From Grammothele lineata (Eukaryota > Basidiomycota > Agaricomycetes > Polyporales > Polyporaceae): 64,000 nucleotides of DNA. The DNA is taken from positions 1,116,001-1,180,000 of the forward strand of contig NDFF03000001.1 of assembly GCA_002150815.3 (NCBI GenBank). The letters run 5' to 3'. This document shows positions 22,914 to 34,974 of the stretch, piece by piece. The notes under the pieces are model-generated. The model saw only the letters and a list, made by a program, of their open reading frames with translations. It was not told the origin of the DNA and searched no databases. Numbering within the stretch: position 1 is the stretch's first letter; every line of letters starts with the position of its first letter. The translations under genes and the position numbers were made by a program.

Positions 22914-25900
22914 ATGGCCAGCTCCAGCAAAGGCAAGGTAATAAGACGTGCCAATCCCTCTTCCATCCACGACAAGTTCCTCGTAGGCTATCAAGGGTGG
23001 TTCACCTGCCAAGGAGATGGCGAACCAGTCGGTCCCGGCCACCACGGTTGGCTCCACTGGTTCAACTACCCCGTTAGCGATGGCGGTCGCCCAAATATGG
23101 ACCTCTGGCCGGATGTTTCTGATTACACACCCTCTGAGCTCTTTCCCGCGCCCGAAGTGAAGTATGCAAACGGCGAACAGGCCTTCTTGTTCTCGTCGCG
23201 CCACCCGAAGACCGTGCAGAGGCATTTCAACATGATGGCTATGCACGGGGTGGATGGTGCGTTTTTGCAGAGATTTGTGGGTCAGTGCGACGTGGAGCAA
23301 GGAAACGAAGGGATCAGAAAGATTCGGGATGAGGTCGGAGATAGGGTCACAGAGGCGGCAGAGCAAGAAGGGCGAGTGTTCGCCATTATGTATGTCTTCC
23401 TTCTAAATATGATCCGTTAGCCTGTAGAGTTCACGAATGTGTGCTAGGTACGACGTGTCAGGGGTCGCTGAAGATCGCATTCTGCGTGTAATAGAGCAAG
23501 ACTGGATCCACCTAGTTCGCCGCAAGGCCGTCTTGGATAGCCCTGCTTATCTTCGCGAACAAGGACGCCCTGTCGTTGCGCTTTGGGGATTTGGACTTTC
23601 AGACCGTCACCACAACCCTGCCACCGTCCGAGCGGTAACACAATTCATCCGCAACAATACACCGGGCGGCGCGTACATCATAGCCGGAACGCCGGCACAC
23701 TGGCGTACATCTCGAATGGATGCGGATGCCAACCCGGAATTTGTCAAGGTGTGGGTTGAGGAGTTTGATGCTATCTCGCCTTGGTCTGTCGGGCGGTTCG
23801 GGAGTGAGGACGATGCGGACAGGTTCGAACAGGAGAATATGAAGGGAGACGTGGAGATGATTCGGGAGCACAACGAGCAGTGGGAGTCCAACAAGGACAC
23901 TATGAGGAAGATTGACTATATCCCAGTCATCTGGCCTGGATTCTCGGTGTGTTTTAATCAACTCTGTACCCTGTGCGACTCACAGCTCATGATATCCTCC
24001 AGGGCTTCAACCTATCGGAAGGCGGTCAGAATGGTTGGGCATGGAATCAAATCCCTCGCAGAGGTGGCCATTTCCTATGGCGTCAGCTTTTCAACGCTCG
24101 GCGCCACAATGTCCGCACAATCTATGGGGCAATGTGGGACGAGTGAGTACTACATCGTATAGTCATGATTACATACTAATGGTCTCTCCGCAGGTATGAT
24201 GAGGGTACCGCTTTTATGCCCGTAGTTTCTCATAAGCGCCAGGTCCCCGTGCTTGAGAACCACCGGTTCATGGCTCTGGACGAGGATGGATTTGATCTTC
24301 CACCGGATTGGTACATGCGCATATGCGGTTACGCGGCAGAAGGCCTTCGAGGCGAACGTTTGATCCTAGGAACGTTCCCTTCGAAGGAGCTCCAAGATTA
24401 TTGGGCTTCTCGCCCGCATTACGAAGAAATCGACCAGTCGTCCTGTGCCGGTGGTTCCGGTTCAAAAGCGGGAGAAGAGAAGCCCCAGACTTGGGAGGAG
24501 TGGGAGAAGGCGGCCCTGAAGGAGAATCCTGACGAACCGCCCCCGCCACCGTACAGTCTCGAAGAGGAGGAGCCTCAACCGGTGTCGACGTCGAGTATCG
24601 CCCCGGTTGCACCGCTGGAACGCAGGCCTACACAAACTCAGGGTCCGCCGGCAGTTTCGTTGGAGCGCAGACCTACACAGACTCAAGGACCACCGTCCAC
24701 CCAACTATCCGCCCGACCTTCAATATCCCAACCGTCGACGCGATCTCCAGCGGGGCCGCCTCCTCTGAACAGTAGCGCACGTCCTCAAAGCTTCTTCCCC
24801 GTTCCTTCTGCGAGCCCTCAACCTGGTAGCCAGCCGTCGAGTTCACACGCGTCCCCGCTCCTTCCGCCGATCGACGATTTCAGCCGCCTCAGTCTCTCCA
24901 GCTCTCTTCCCCCTTCTCCTCTACATGATGTACATCCCGGTCGGCATTCACACTCGCCTTCACCCCAACCCGTGTCGCCCGCGCATTCACACCATTCGCA
25001 TCACTCGCATCACTCGATTTCGGGACATGCTCATACGACTGAACCAGGTTTCTCTCCCCACTTATTCCCAGTTCCCATCACGCCTCCGCCTCCCGGACCA
25101 CCTCAAAGTGGGCCTCCTCCTGGGCCCCCAGGTCCTTGGGCGCAGGCAGCATGGCCGCCACCCGAGTGGAACTCACAGCCGCAGGGTCCTGTAGCGTTCA
25201 TTAACGAAATTTTCCACCACGGTGATGCACCACGTCCTAGTCCACCTCCCCAACAGCACAAACCTGGTTATGCTCCTGGGTATCCACAAAGTCATGTTGG
25301 GCATCAATCTGAGCAGCCTTACGCCGCCTATCCTCCGCACGGCCAGTCCAACAATGGACATAGTTCGAGCTATGGCGCTCACACTCCGCCTCAGTCCCAT
25401 TCTAATCATGGGTCGCCCTACTCTCCGACTCAAGAGCTCGGGTCTTCTTCACTGCACCCACGACCGTCGGTTTCCCACAATACGCGCCCTGTCTCGCCTC
25501 TACGTCAAGAATACGTGCCATCTGACGATAAGACGGGTGGTTTCGCGTTTCCTGAGGCTCAGACATCCCCTAGCCTGAGCGGTGGCTTCCCTAGCGGCCC
25601 ATCGGATTCATACCAGCCCTATTCACACTCGTCATACCCACCGGAGCCACAAGCACCGGTCTTCCCCGGCGGACCAAGTTCATATACCTCACCCGCAGGG
25701 CCACCACCTGCTCCTCCCCCACGTAAGTTCACCGTCTTAACCCCCGATGCGGGCCCTTAGGGGCCGTCGCGTGCCTCTCCCCGCGCAATGTCCGGACATG
25801 TCGCGCGACGTGGTCTGATCGATAGCTGACGCTGCTTCTTTGCGCTGTCAGGTCCGTACGGTTACGGCAGCGGGCCGATGCCGAGCGAGCATCAGTACCC

Positions 25901-26269
25901 TCAGCCCCCGGGCCCGTCGGGCCACCAGACGTACGGGTACCCGTCCCCAGCACAAAGCCCTGGCTCTTACGGGACGCCGCCACCAGCACCAGCTCCCCCT
26001 GCGCACCCGGCGTACGGACAGGCCGCGCGGCCGCCGCAGGCGTACGGCACGTATGCGGGGAACGGCGTAAGTGGAAATACGAGCACGGGCGGCCCGCTAG
26101 GATCCGCCCTGAACATGGTTGGGAATTTGGCGGGGAAGAACGCGCAGAACCAGCTGCAGAACCTGGCCAGCTGTAAGTCCCTCCCTCGCCCTCGGAGCGT
26201 GGTCGCGCGCTGATCGATTATCGGCCCTTCGTAGCGGGTTCGAAGCTGTTCAACAAGTACCGTCGGTGA
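22914..26269 (+). CDS. GH71/GH99-like protein with long Pro-rich C-terminal tail
   Basis: The N-terminal half resembles fungal proteins annotated xylosidase/arabinosidase with a GH99/GH71-like TIM barrel. It has FLVGYQGWFTCQGDGEPVGP, HGWLHWFNYPVSDGGRPNMD, MMAMHGVDGAFLQRFVGQCD, RPVVALWGFGLSDRHHNP and VIWPGFSGFN, then AMWDEYDEGTAFMPVVSHKR. The ATG at 22914 gives MASSSKGKVIRRANPSSIHD. No convincing signal peptide follows, so it may be intracellular. After about residue 460 the protein turns into a tail of some 600 residues rich in Pro, Ser, His, Gln and Tyr, containing a PPPPYSL motif and a tandem repeat. The tail ends GNLAGKNAQNQLQNLAS plus GSKLFNKYRR, the latter on a last small exon. The barrel substrate is not established. 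An alternative start at 22839 would add 25 residues. Confidence 0.8.
24615..24695 (+). repeat. Tandem coding repeat in the Pro-rich tail
   Basis: Two copies of a 12-codon unit (LERRPTQTQGPP), at 24615..24650 and 24660..24695, are separated by three codons. They differ at several third positions, so the duplication is not brand new. The unit lies in the tail of the GH71/GH99-like gene. Confidence 0.85.
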
Positions 26270-26736
26270 AGACGCGGGGGAGTCGAAGGGCTTCCAAGGG
26301 CATGTGCGCATATGGGATACAGAGTAAATTATTACAGGGGGTACGGTAGCGGTACGCCATTCAGCCACATATTGTGCATACAACGCATACGAGACTTTGT
26401 CTATGGACAATCTACTACATAAATGTACTGATAGCTGTAGGCGTGTATGAGCAACTGAAGAATCAATCCGATTATATATTATATAGTACGTATCGTGCAA
26501 GATCGTTAGATGCGTGGCGCGACCCGAGCAATATACCTGTTAAAGGACTCCTCCATGAGCAACCCCGGCGAAATATAAGCGATGTTTCACGATATCCACG
26601 AAGCCCAAGCCACTATTTGACCAACCATCGCTCGACATAGATCCCGCACTGGCACCGCCCGAACTGCAGCCCGCCATATCGATGTCCGACACACACCGCG
26701 GAGTCGCGGACCACGTCCAGCGCCACAGGAAGCTGA
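26270..26736. other. Convergent 3' interval, AT-richer
   Basis: Two genes end here facing each other. The stretch is AT-rich near 26460-26490 (ATTATATATTATATA) and probably holds both 3' untranslated regions. No coding evidence. Confidence 0.5.
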
Positions 26737-28159
26737 TCAGAAGACGAGGAGCTGGCCGCCGGTCGTGTTCGCCACGTTCGTTCCCATAAGCCCGGGGCCG
26801 GGCAGGCGGCCGCTCCAGCCGGTCACATGGTACGGGTTCGGGGTGGCGTTCTCGTCGAACGAGTCGCGCTCCTCGTACGCGAGCGCGTTCGCGCTGTCGT
26901 AGAACGGGCGCACGGGCGGGAGCGGGACGAGCGCGCGCTTGGCGAGCGGGGTGAGGTCGAAGGTGCGGAGGCTGTCGGGCACCCAGCGCGAGGGCGAGGG
27001 CGCGCGGCGGGCGCGCTTGCGCGCCGGGGCGGGGGCGGGGGCGGCCGAGGACGGCGGGGAGGCGGTGGGAACGCGGGCGCGCCGGGTGCCTGGCTCCGCG
27101 GAGGATGAGGGCTCGGAGGGGGACTTGCGCTTCCGCGGGGACGCGGTGCTGGAGGCTGGCGCGGGGGAGGCGGCGGACGAGCTAGCGGCCTCGGACGTCG
27201 CGCGGGAGGTCGCGCCCACAGTCGCGCCCACAGTCGCCTCGGGGTCGCCGGGGGCGGAGACGGCGTTTGCCGCGCGGCAGGTCCTGCTGTGGCGGGTGAG
27301 GTTGGAGGCGACGCCGAAGCGACGGCCGCAGCCGGAGCAGACGAAGGCTGGAGAGGGAGGCGCGGGGAGCGGGGTGAGTTCGGAGGCTGAGAGGAGCGTG
27401 GGAGGGCGTGGGGGATGACGTACCTTTCTCGCCCGTGTGGACGAGAAGATGCTGGAGGGCCAATGAGAATTGCGAGGCAAACCAGGACGTCAGCGAGCTC
27501 ACCTTCTTGAGCGTGCTGGGCCTGGAGCGCAACGCAAGACGGCGGCGACGGAGCGCGCGTCAGCTCACAGCGCACGGAGCGGAACGGAGAGCAGAGGACA
27601 CGGCAGGGAGCACGGCGCACCTGTCGAACGCCTTGTGGCACATCCAGCAGTTGTGGACGCGCTTCTTGCCGTCTTTCGCAGCGGCGGCGGCAGGAGGAGG
27701 CGGCGCCCGTTCGCGTTCGCGGTCGCGGTCACGGTCCCCATCGGAATCGCGTCCGCCACTAGAACCCCCCGGGCGGTGCGCAGCGGGCGCGGCAGAGGAC
27801 GCGGCAGCGTTGGAGGCGTAGCGAGTGGGGAGCGAGATGGCCATGGCGATGGGGTCGGTGGGTGCGGTCCAAGGAGGCTGGAGAGGTTGGGCTTTATGGG
27901 AGAGGACTCTCTGCAGGCCGGACTGTGGCGCCGGATAGAGGTCGAGCGGACGAGGTGCTGGGGAGGGATGGGGATAGCCGATTCGGGCAGACGATATGGG
28001 CGTGAGGGCGCAGGGAGCCGGGCCTGGGAGGAGGTAGAGCGCATGATCAGCCGAGGGGGATCCCAACGCGAAGCGGATGTGTGTGCTGTGAGCATGGGGC
28101 GGGGCGTGTGGCGCGGTGAGTGCGAACGGGACTGGGGCTGGGGTAGGCGGCTGCTGCAT
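26737..28159 (-). CDS. C2H2 zinc-finger protein, two fingers
   Basis: A probable DNA-binding regulator. The best start is the ATG at 28159, giving MQQPPTPAPVPFALTAPHAP; a frame extends upstream but lacks this composition. A long disordered region ends in an RDRDRERERE run. The first finger, CWMCHKAF-x10-HLLVH, is assembled from three exons: one ending at 27621, a 19-nt exon at 27521..27503 and a 28-nt exon at 27451..27424. The canonical TGEK linker leads into the second finger, FVCSGCGRRFGVASNLTRHS, which ends H-x4-C rather than H-x3-H. Both fingers would be read as one tandem unit. The rest is Ser/Ala/Pro-rich with basic stretches (RKRARRAPSPSRW, a likely nuclear signal) and ends NTTGGQLLVF. 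Similar two-finger proteins in fungi act as transcription factors. The target is unknown. Confidence 0.84.
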
Positions 28160-30516
28160 CGCGGACGTGGAGGATGCCGTGGGGCGCGGACGACGCGGGC
28201 AGCGTTGACGACGTTGGCAGCGCTGGGAGAGGGCGGGTGCTCGAGGGCGTGTTGGGCGGGCGGGAGACAGGTGTGCGGGGCCTGTCCGCGGGCGCACAAG
28301 AGTATATAACTAACTCTCCATGCGCCCTCGCTCGCGACGATTTTGAATTCAAGGAAGCACGCACACGTTGTTGACCGTGCGCGGGCCTCAGACTGTGCCT
28401 TGCCTGCCCCCGCGCCCGCCCGACGAGCGAGCACGGGCGACGGTCCACCTCGCTTCCAGGCATTCGCACCCGCACGCAGCCCTCCGCACCCGCACTCTGC
28501 GCCCCCGAGCTCGAGGCGCGACCTCTGTCCCCGTGTGCGCGGCCGCGGCCGGTCACCCGTTCAACGTTCGCGTTCAGGGCTGCTCAGGGCTGCCGGGCGA
28601 CGTTCCCTGCAAGCCCCTGCGAGCCCTCTGGGGCCCTCGCGCGCGCTCGTCGGGTCGATCGTCTCCTTTGTCCGGGCAGCTCCTGCCTTCTTGCCCCCGC
28701 AGCCCAGCCGCGATCCGGTAGACAGACGCGCCGATAACGGCCAGGCTCACACAGAGCCCTATGTTTGGGCTCGGTCCCCGCGCGATAAAGATCGGATGGC
28801 GACTGTTGGACACCCGCGCGCGACACAGACACGGACACGGACGCGGATGTCGTGACGCCCCGTCGCCCGCCCGTCCCAACCAGCCCGTGCTGCAGGGCCC
28901 CGCATCCTCATCATCAGACCGAGTGCCCCGCGGCGTGCTCGTCGGCGTGCTCGCCCGCATCGTGGCAGCACCGCCCCCGCAGAGAGTGCGACGATCCATC
29001 AGCAGACGACTCTGTCGTGGCCGTCCACCCGCCCGAGCCAGACCCCCGTCGTCGTGCTGATGAACCCCGCGGTCATCCGCCGGGCTCCTGTACGACCGAG
29101 ATGCGTCAACGCCCTCGAGGTCAGAGAGGGCCATCGATGCTCACCCGGTCTCTCCTCGCACGCTCCTGGGCGAGCGGGTGGGAACGACCTCCTAGAGCTT
29201 TTCTGACAGCTCCGGACCACCGGTCGCACGGGTCGAGGCGCCAGCGCTGCGGGCAAAGGCTAAATGCATGCAACGCTGCCCACCATGAACGCTGCGCAGG
29301 GGGTTAATGAGCGCAATATGGGCGCGGTGCACGCCCTGGCCCACTCCGCCCACTCTCCCGGCGCACTCGCCCCGCAGAGGGCGTCGTGACGCGCCCGACC
29401 GCCCCGCGTTGACGTCGCTTCGAGGGATTTATCAAAGAAGACGGTGGGGGCCACGCTGACAGACGTCTCCCAGTTTTACCATAGGACGAGATGCGGCAGT
29501 TCGAGGACGGTGCAGGGCGGCGCGTGAGGGGCCACGAGACCGTGCGGGCTGCGGGAAACGGATCGCTAGGGGCGTATCGGTGCAGCGTGGTGGCGGCGTC
29601 GAGTGCTCGACGGTGTGCGTCGCCGGCCGGGGAGGAGGATGGGAGGACGGATCAGAGGAGGCTTCCCGGCACTGCTTAATGCGCTTCCTGTCCGACTGTC
29701 AATGGCGAAGCTTCCAGGAGTCGAGGACGGCCACCGCAGGAGGAAGTGCACCAGCCTGCCCCGGCACAGGCGCAGGCAGCGGGGCACAGACGTAACAGGG
29801 CCTGCCTGGCGCGGGGAGAAGAGGCGTCTCGGTCTGGATGACAAGAAGGTGCTTGCCGCCGGGCACACGCGAGGCGTCCGACGCTGCTCGATGCCTTGTC
29901 GACGCCACAGTCCAACGACGCGGTCGCTGAGAAGTTCCCTTTCGAGCGGTTATTGCGCCCCCTCCGGGCACTCCATCTTCTTCTTTGCGGCGTACAGCGT
30001 GGCGCAGACCCCTCGGCCAACATTGTGGCGTATTGGGGCACCCCTCGGACTCGTTCGCGCCGGTCGAGAGAGGGGATGGCAACGCAATCTCGGGTTGCCG
30101 CTATGAGTTCCGACGGAGGAGTGGGCCATCACATAGCGGGTGAATCGTCGAATTTCGCTAGGAACACTCACTATCTGATATGTGGCGGGTGGCGCTACAG
30201 AAAATCCAGACGAACGGCGCGAGGGTTTGACAAGAGTTAACCAGACGTACAGCCCGTTCGAGGTTGCTTTCAGACCGATGTTTCCAACATTCGCGATAGA
30301 CATGCGGGAACGGCAATCAGAGCCACGTGGCTCGCGCCCAGAACTTGGTGTGTGGCGGGCGCGGACAGGCGCGGATGAGGCGGGCCGGCGTCCCGCAGTT
30401 GACTTCCGTTTCCGGCGCAAAGCTTCCGCCACTTTCGCGTCGCAGGCGCGTCTTTGCCACCTCCTCCCTGTCTCCGTCTAAGCCGCTGTGTACTCTGTCG
30501 ATATCTCGCGCTCGGA
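28160..30516. other. Divergent interval, no gene resolved
   Basis: About 2.36 kb between the starts of the C2H2 and bromodomain genes. It is very GC-rich, with overlapping Arg/Pro/Gly frames on both strands and none with a domain. A TATA-like sequence (GTATATAAC, about 28304-28312) lies roughly 150 bases upstream of the C2H2 ATG and could serve it. A minus-strand frame from an ATG at 30303 was considered but not accepted. Confidence 0.35.
28304..28312 (-). promoter_or_regulatory. TATA-like element upstream of the C2H2 gene
   Basis: TATATA stands out in an otherwise very GC-rich interval, about 150 bases upstream of the inferred ATG at 28159. The distance is plausible for a TATA box with a leader. 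It is functionally untested. Confidence 0.3.
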
Positions 30517-33500
30517 ATGCCTCTCGGAGTTGCCCAAAAGACGGCGATAGAGGAGGTCATCAGCGCCCTCCTGGACGCTACCAGCAAGCGCACAAAGCGT
30601 CACCTCGCCGACATGTTTCTCGACCTCGTCGATAGAGACTCGTGGCCGGAGTACTATCAAGTTCGTCACGTCTATCTACCAACCTCTTTACTCATCTCAC
30701 CTGCGTCTCTTAGGTGATACCCCAACCCCGGTGCCTTCACGGTGTCAAGTCCACCCTCGCCCAGAACAAGTACAGGCACGCGCTCGACGCGTTCGAGGAC
30801 CTCAACTTGGTATTCCTCAACGCGCTACACTATAACCAGGAAGGAAGCCAGATCGCCAAGGATGCCGCCACTCTCAGGGTGCGTTCCGTCCTCCGTCTCG
30901 CCCTGCGTTCCGCTCGTGACTCCGTCCCCGAAGAACATCTTGTTGAGTGAGTGGAAGCGGCGCTCCGTTCTCCCTGCCCCTCCGTCCTCCCCTCCCCCCT
31001 CGTCCCCACAGAAGGTGCACGCGCAGAAAGAGCAGAAAGAGCATGCCGCAGCCGGTTCCAGCTCCGCCAAGCCTCAGTCATCCCCGTCGAAGACACAACC
31101 AAAAGCGACTGCGTCGTCACCTATGACCGTTGACCCCTCCCCGGCGACGCGCCCCGCACAGTCGCTTCCGAAGGAAGGCGTGAAGGCACATCCTAAAACT
31201 CCAGAGCAGCCGTCTTCTTCAGACATTGAGGTGGACATTGGCGGCACGCCCGAGCCTGAGCCTGTGGGACAAGATGCGGCGAGGGAGGGCGAGGGCGACG
31301 AGATCATTCGGCAGCTAGAAAAAGGCCTGCCCCGATGGGAGGGTTTTGCAGATGTCGGCTGGGCAGATAATATCTCTCCCGTGAGTATCCGAAACGCTTG
31401 CGGTCGGTGACCGTGGGATCATGCGCTCAATGCCTGCAGGATCGTATGGCCGAGATCGTAGTCGCGCTCGCCAGTTATAGGGATGAAAGGCGAGTGCGGG
31501 TCTGCTACGAGTGGAGTACGCTCTCACTTGACCCCCCGAATGCAGCGGAGCACGGCCTGCGGACAGCCTCGAATCCGTCCCCGAAGACACAACCACTCCC
31601 GATCTATCATTCACTGTGCGCAGCACATCTCCGTTATTGAGCTGGTTCTCGGCCCTGACCATTTGGGATTTCCACAGACGCCCCTGTCTCTACGTCTCGT
31701 TGAAGTGGGTGCCGCATGTCCGCGGTCTCGGTCGCCACGAAAACTAATGAATCCGCCAGACACGAGTGCGCGAGGGCTATTACGCGTCCGCGCGGGCATT
31801 CGACAAGGAAATGAGCCTGCTGTTCCTGAAGGCCCGCAGATATTATGGCGCATGCACCGAGCCCTACGGTCATATACTCGTGTTACAGGTGCGTGCGCCG
31901 TCTGCATGGCGCATGCCGTGCGGCACGGCTTTTGAAGTCCCGCTCACGCCCTAACTTCTTGTGCAGAGGCTCTACCACGCGCTCACGTCGCCGACTCCGC
32001 CCGCACCGCCCTACCACTCCGCGAGCAGGTTCGCAGGCGTGCCCGCGGGCCCCGGGACAGCGACGCCCATCAACTCCGCGGAAGGCGACGCATCGACCGG
32101 GGTCACGATGTTCCGGGTGTCCTTGAAGGACCGGAAAATCGTGGACGAGGTGCACTTCAAGGGGTGGATCGTCCGGCTGGCGGACTGGCTTCACCTCAGC
32201 AACCCGGACGACCCTAGCAGGCCCATCATCGGCCAGGTGTTCAAGTGCTTCGTTTTCGATGATGGGTGCGTCGTTGCGAGCCTCGTTTTACTGTAGAGTG
32301 TCTGACAGCTCCGTAGTCCGCGCAAAGGACAGCCCGGCGTGACTGTATGCTGGTATTACAGGCCAGAGCAGGTACGTGGTACATTCGAGTGTCATACACT
32401 GGCCCTAACTTGCAGCTCGCCAGACGTTTCATCCTTCGGACCGACAGTTCTACGAGAGAGAAGTGGTGAAGACAGGTATGTTCTTCCGATGTGGCATGGA
32501 GCAGATCATCCCTGACGTGTGTGCTGCCCAGGGCATTTCGTCGACCACCCGCTCGAAGACATCATCGAGAAGATCGCGTGCCAGTTCACCGCTCGGCACG
32601 TCCGCGGCCGTCCGCGCGGGCCGTGCTGGTACCCAGGCTGGCCGCTGTACGTGTGCGACAACCGGTACCACGAGCGCGAGCGCGCCTTCGTGCGCATCAA
32701 GAACTGGAACTCGTGCATCCCCGACGAGGTCCGCAAGAACCCAGACTTCATGCCGATCTACAATTTCGAGCAGATCGTCTTCCCGCGCCGCGTTGCGAGC
32801 CCGTTCGTCCTCGACCCGAACCTCAAAGCCCCCGGGGGCATCTCTGACGGCACCACGCCCGCGGGTCCCGGAGGCGACAAGGCAGATGCAGACGGCGCAG
32901 CGAGCGGGGTCAGGAAGCGGCCCCGGAGGGCGGCCGCGGCCAAGTCGGACGCGGAGAGGCTCGCGGTGCTCAAGGGGATCGCCCCGACGCCCACGCCGAG
33001 CGCGCCGCCGGTACAACCGCAGTATCTGCCTCCGCCGCCGCCGCCACCGCCTGCGAGAGACGACAGGTCGATCATCGCCGCTGCTGGGGGCTCCGCGGCG
33101 TGTAATAACGCGTCGGCGGAGGAGCTGCCGTCGGAGACGGGTAAGCCCTCTTCCTTCTTTCTGTGCTCGAGGGGAAGGTACGAGGGCGCGTGCTGATTCT
33201 GATTCTTCCCTTCCAGCGAGATACTTTGACCGCGACCCCGAGACGAACGAGGTTCTGTGGTTCGCGGCGCCCCCTGTGGACATCGTGCACACGCCGCCGC
33301 CGAGACACAGCCTCGTCTACCTCGCGCACCTCGCGCGGAAGCGAAAGGCGGCGATAGCGGCCGCAGCACCAGGAATCGAATCAAATCACGAAGCGATGGA
33401 TGTGGATGGGGGACCACACGATGCACCGAAGCGGAGGAAGATGCCGCCAACAGCGACGGAGACGTTAGCTGCGTTACTCAAGGAGCATGGGATGCTCTGA
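30517..33500 (+). CDS. RSC1: RSC chromatin-remodelling subunit, Rsc1/Rsc2 type (bromodomains + BAH)
   Basis: This nuclear subunit reads acetylated histones for the RSC (SWI/SNF-type) remodeller. The ATG at 30517 gives MPLGVAQKTAIEEVISALLD. Bromodomain 1 follows: LADMFLDLVDRDSWPEYYQ, then DLNLVFLNALHYNQEGS with the acetyl-lysine Asn. After a Ser/Pro/Glu linker, bromodomain 2 spans about 31440-31980, with VREGYYASARAFDKEMSLLF and LKARRYYGACTEPYGHI. Here Tyr replaces the usual Asn. The BAH domain comes next: MFRVSLKDRKIVDEVHFKGW, FKCFVFDDG, then FVDHPLEDIIEKIACQF and YPGWPLYVCDNRYHERERAF. The C-terminus has basic RKRPRR and a poly-Pro run, then RYFDRDPETNEVLWFAAPPV, and stops at 33500. The order bromo-bromo-BAH is that of Rsc1/Rsc2. 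About ten short introns are present. Confidence 0.9.
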
Positions 33501-33763
33501 GAATTGCATTGTCCTATGTTCGCTGGTTGGGTTGCATCTTCTGGTCGTTTGATCTTTGTTGCCTTGTATATGTTGTCAAATTATTGTTTGTTTATGGTAG
33601 AGTACACATTTGGCTATACAGTCTGCTTGCCCAAGTTGGTGTCTGCAATAGAGGGAGTAGGGATGATCATTGGTGTAGAGTGGAGAGGATATTATACATG
33701 TCTATGTATACAGCGTCGATTTCACCCTCTAGCCCCAAATGTCTGCCATTTGTCCTTTGAATT

Positions 33764-34974
33764 CTAATGGAAGCGGGATTCCATTCCCATCTTCGCTACT
33801 TTTGTGATCTCTGCCTCCGTAAGCCCAAGGCCAAGAGGTGGTTGGGCCATAAGCAGCGCATATTCTCCCAACAGCGAGTTTCGGAAAGGTAGGATATCGT
33901 CCGTCTAGAAGTGAAGGAGAGTTAGCGTCCGACGTATATCGCGTGGTCAGAAGCACCGAATACTCACGCATATCGCAACAGGGTGATCGTGACTCAAATA
34001 GTACCTCAAGTGGTGAGCGTCGAGTGTCGGGACCGTCTTGCACAGCAGGTTCGACGATAAACAGATCTCGATGCACATCTCGTCTGTGTGCACGATTTTC
34101 TTCGCTTCGTCGTCGAGGTATGTCGCGTGACCTAACCTGTCAGGCTTGAACAACAGCAACTGAACCGTCTCCGCTGGCGGACACTCCCGGACCTGCATTA
34201 TCGATGATTAGCCAAGACTGCAGAGACTGCATAGAACAACCTACCTCGGCGATATGCAGTGTCACACCAAGCCCAGCAGCCTTTGCGGCGCGGAAGTGCC
34301 GCTCGAATTCATCCATGTTGCCGGCCTGTAGACATTCTCGTTGTGAGCTCCCGTGGAACCAAGATCGACGTTCAACTAACCGTCGGGTCTCCGCAGAGAT
34401 CTACGCCAACGACGCGTCTGCCTTCCTTGCGGAGGGCGACAGCTGCCTCGATACACTCCGCCCTCGCCGCCTCGTCCATGCGGCGGTCAAGACTGACAAT
34501 CAGCGCCGCACGCTCCGGCGCGTACCGCTCGACCTCGTCCAAGACCGTCTCCACGTACTGGCGGCGGGTCATCGCGGGTGTCGCGCGCGGGGTGCTCCGA
34601 AGCTCGAGGTACGCCGCCTCGGGCCGCTCGCCGTCGAGGAAATGCGACAGCACGGCGCGCGCCGCCCGCGCGAGGGTGTCGGGGCGAGCCGTGAGCGCAT
34701 AGATGGCGGGGAAGAGCCCGAAGAAGTCGCCGAGCGCGTCGAGGGTGACACCAGCCTGGAGCTTCACGAGGCCGTCGCGTACGGCGTCGGGGGCGACCGT
34801 GTGTGACTCCGAAGCCGCGTATTCGGCCGCGAGCTCTTGGAGGACGGGGAGTGGGATGGAGCCGTTGAGGTGTGCATGAAGCTCAGCCTTGGGCAGGCTT
34901 TGGAGGAAGGTGATTTGAGCGGGGGTGAGGCTATCGAGCGCGGCTTTAGCGTAGCCTGCAATTTGGAACGACAT
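33764..34974 (-). CDS. Adenosine deaminase-like protein (ADAL type)
   Basis: This is a zinc-dependent deaminase; relatives of this branch deaminate N6-methyl-AMP rather than adenosine. The start at 34974 gives MSFQIAGYAKAALDSLTPAQ. Exon 1 contains LPKAELHAHLNGSIPLP, whose H-x-H binds zinc. AYLELRSTPRATPAMTRRQY is characteristic of the ADAL subgroup. Later exons contain VVGVDLCGDPT, AAGLGVTLHIAEVRECPP (zinc His and catalytic Glu) and RLGHATYLDDEAK (His). The sequence HDHPVAIC joins across an intron to TDDILPFRNSLLGEYALLM, which carries the two Asp. It ends AEITKVAKMGMESRFH with a stop at 33764. All catalytic residues are present. Length is about 345-350 residues, normal for the family. It is divergent from the GPALPP gene, with about 460 bases between the ATGs. 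Confidence 0.93.

Noticed and set aside
28343..30106. Several long GC-rich frames on both strands
   Set aside because: Overlap each other with low-complexity Arg, Pro and Ala content; this is expected in GC-rich DNA with few stops.
29950..30303. Minus-strand frame from an ATG at 30303 (MSIANVGNIGLKATSNGLYV)
   Set aside because: The beginning looks protein-like, but the rest becomes Arg/Pro-rich, there is no joining exon, and it lies in the likely promoter of the RSC gene.
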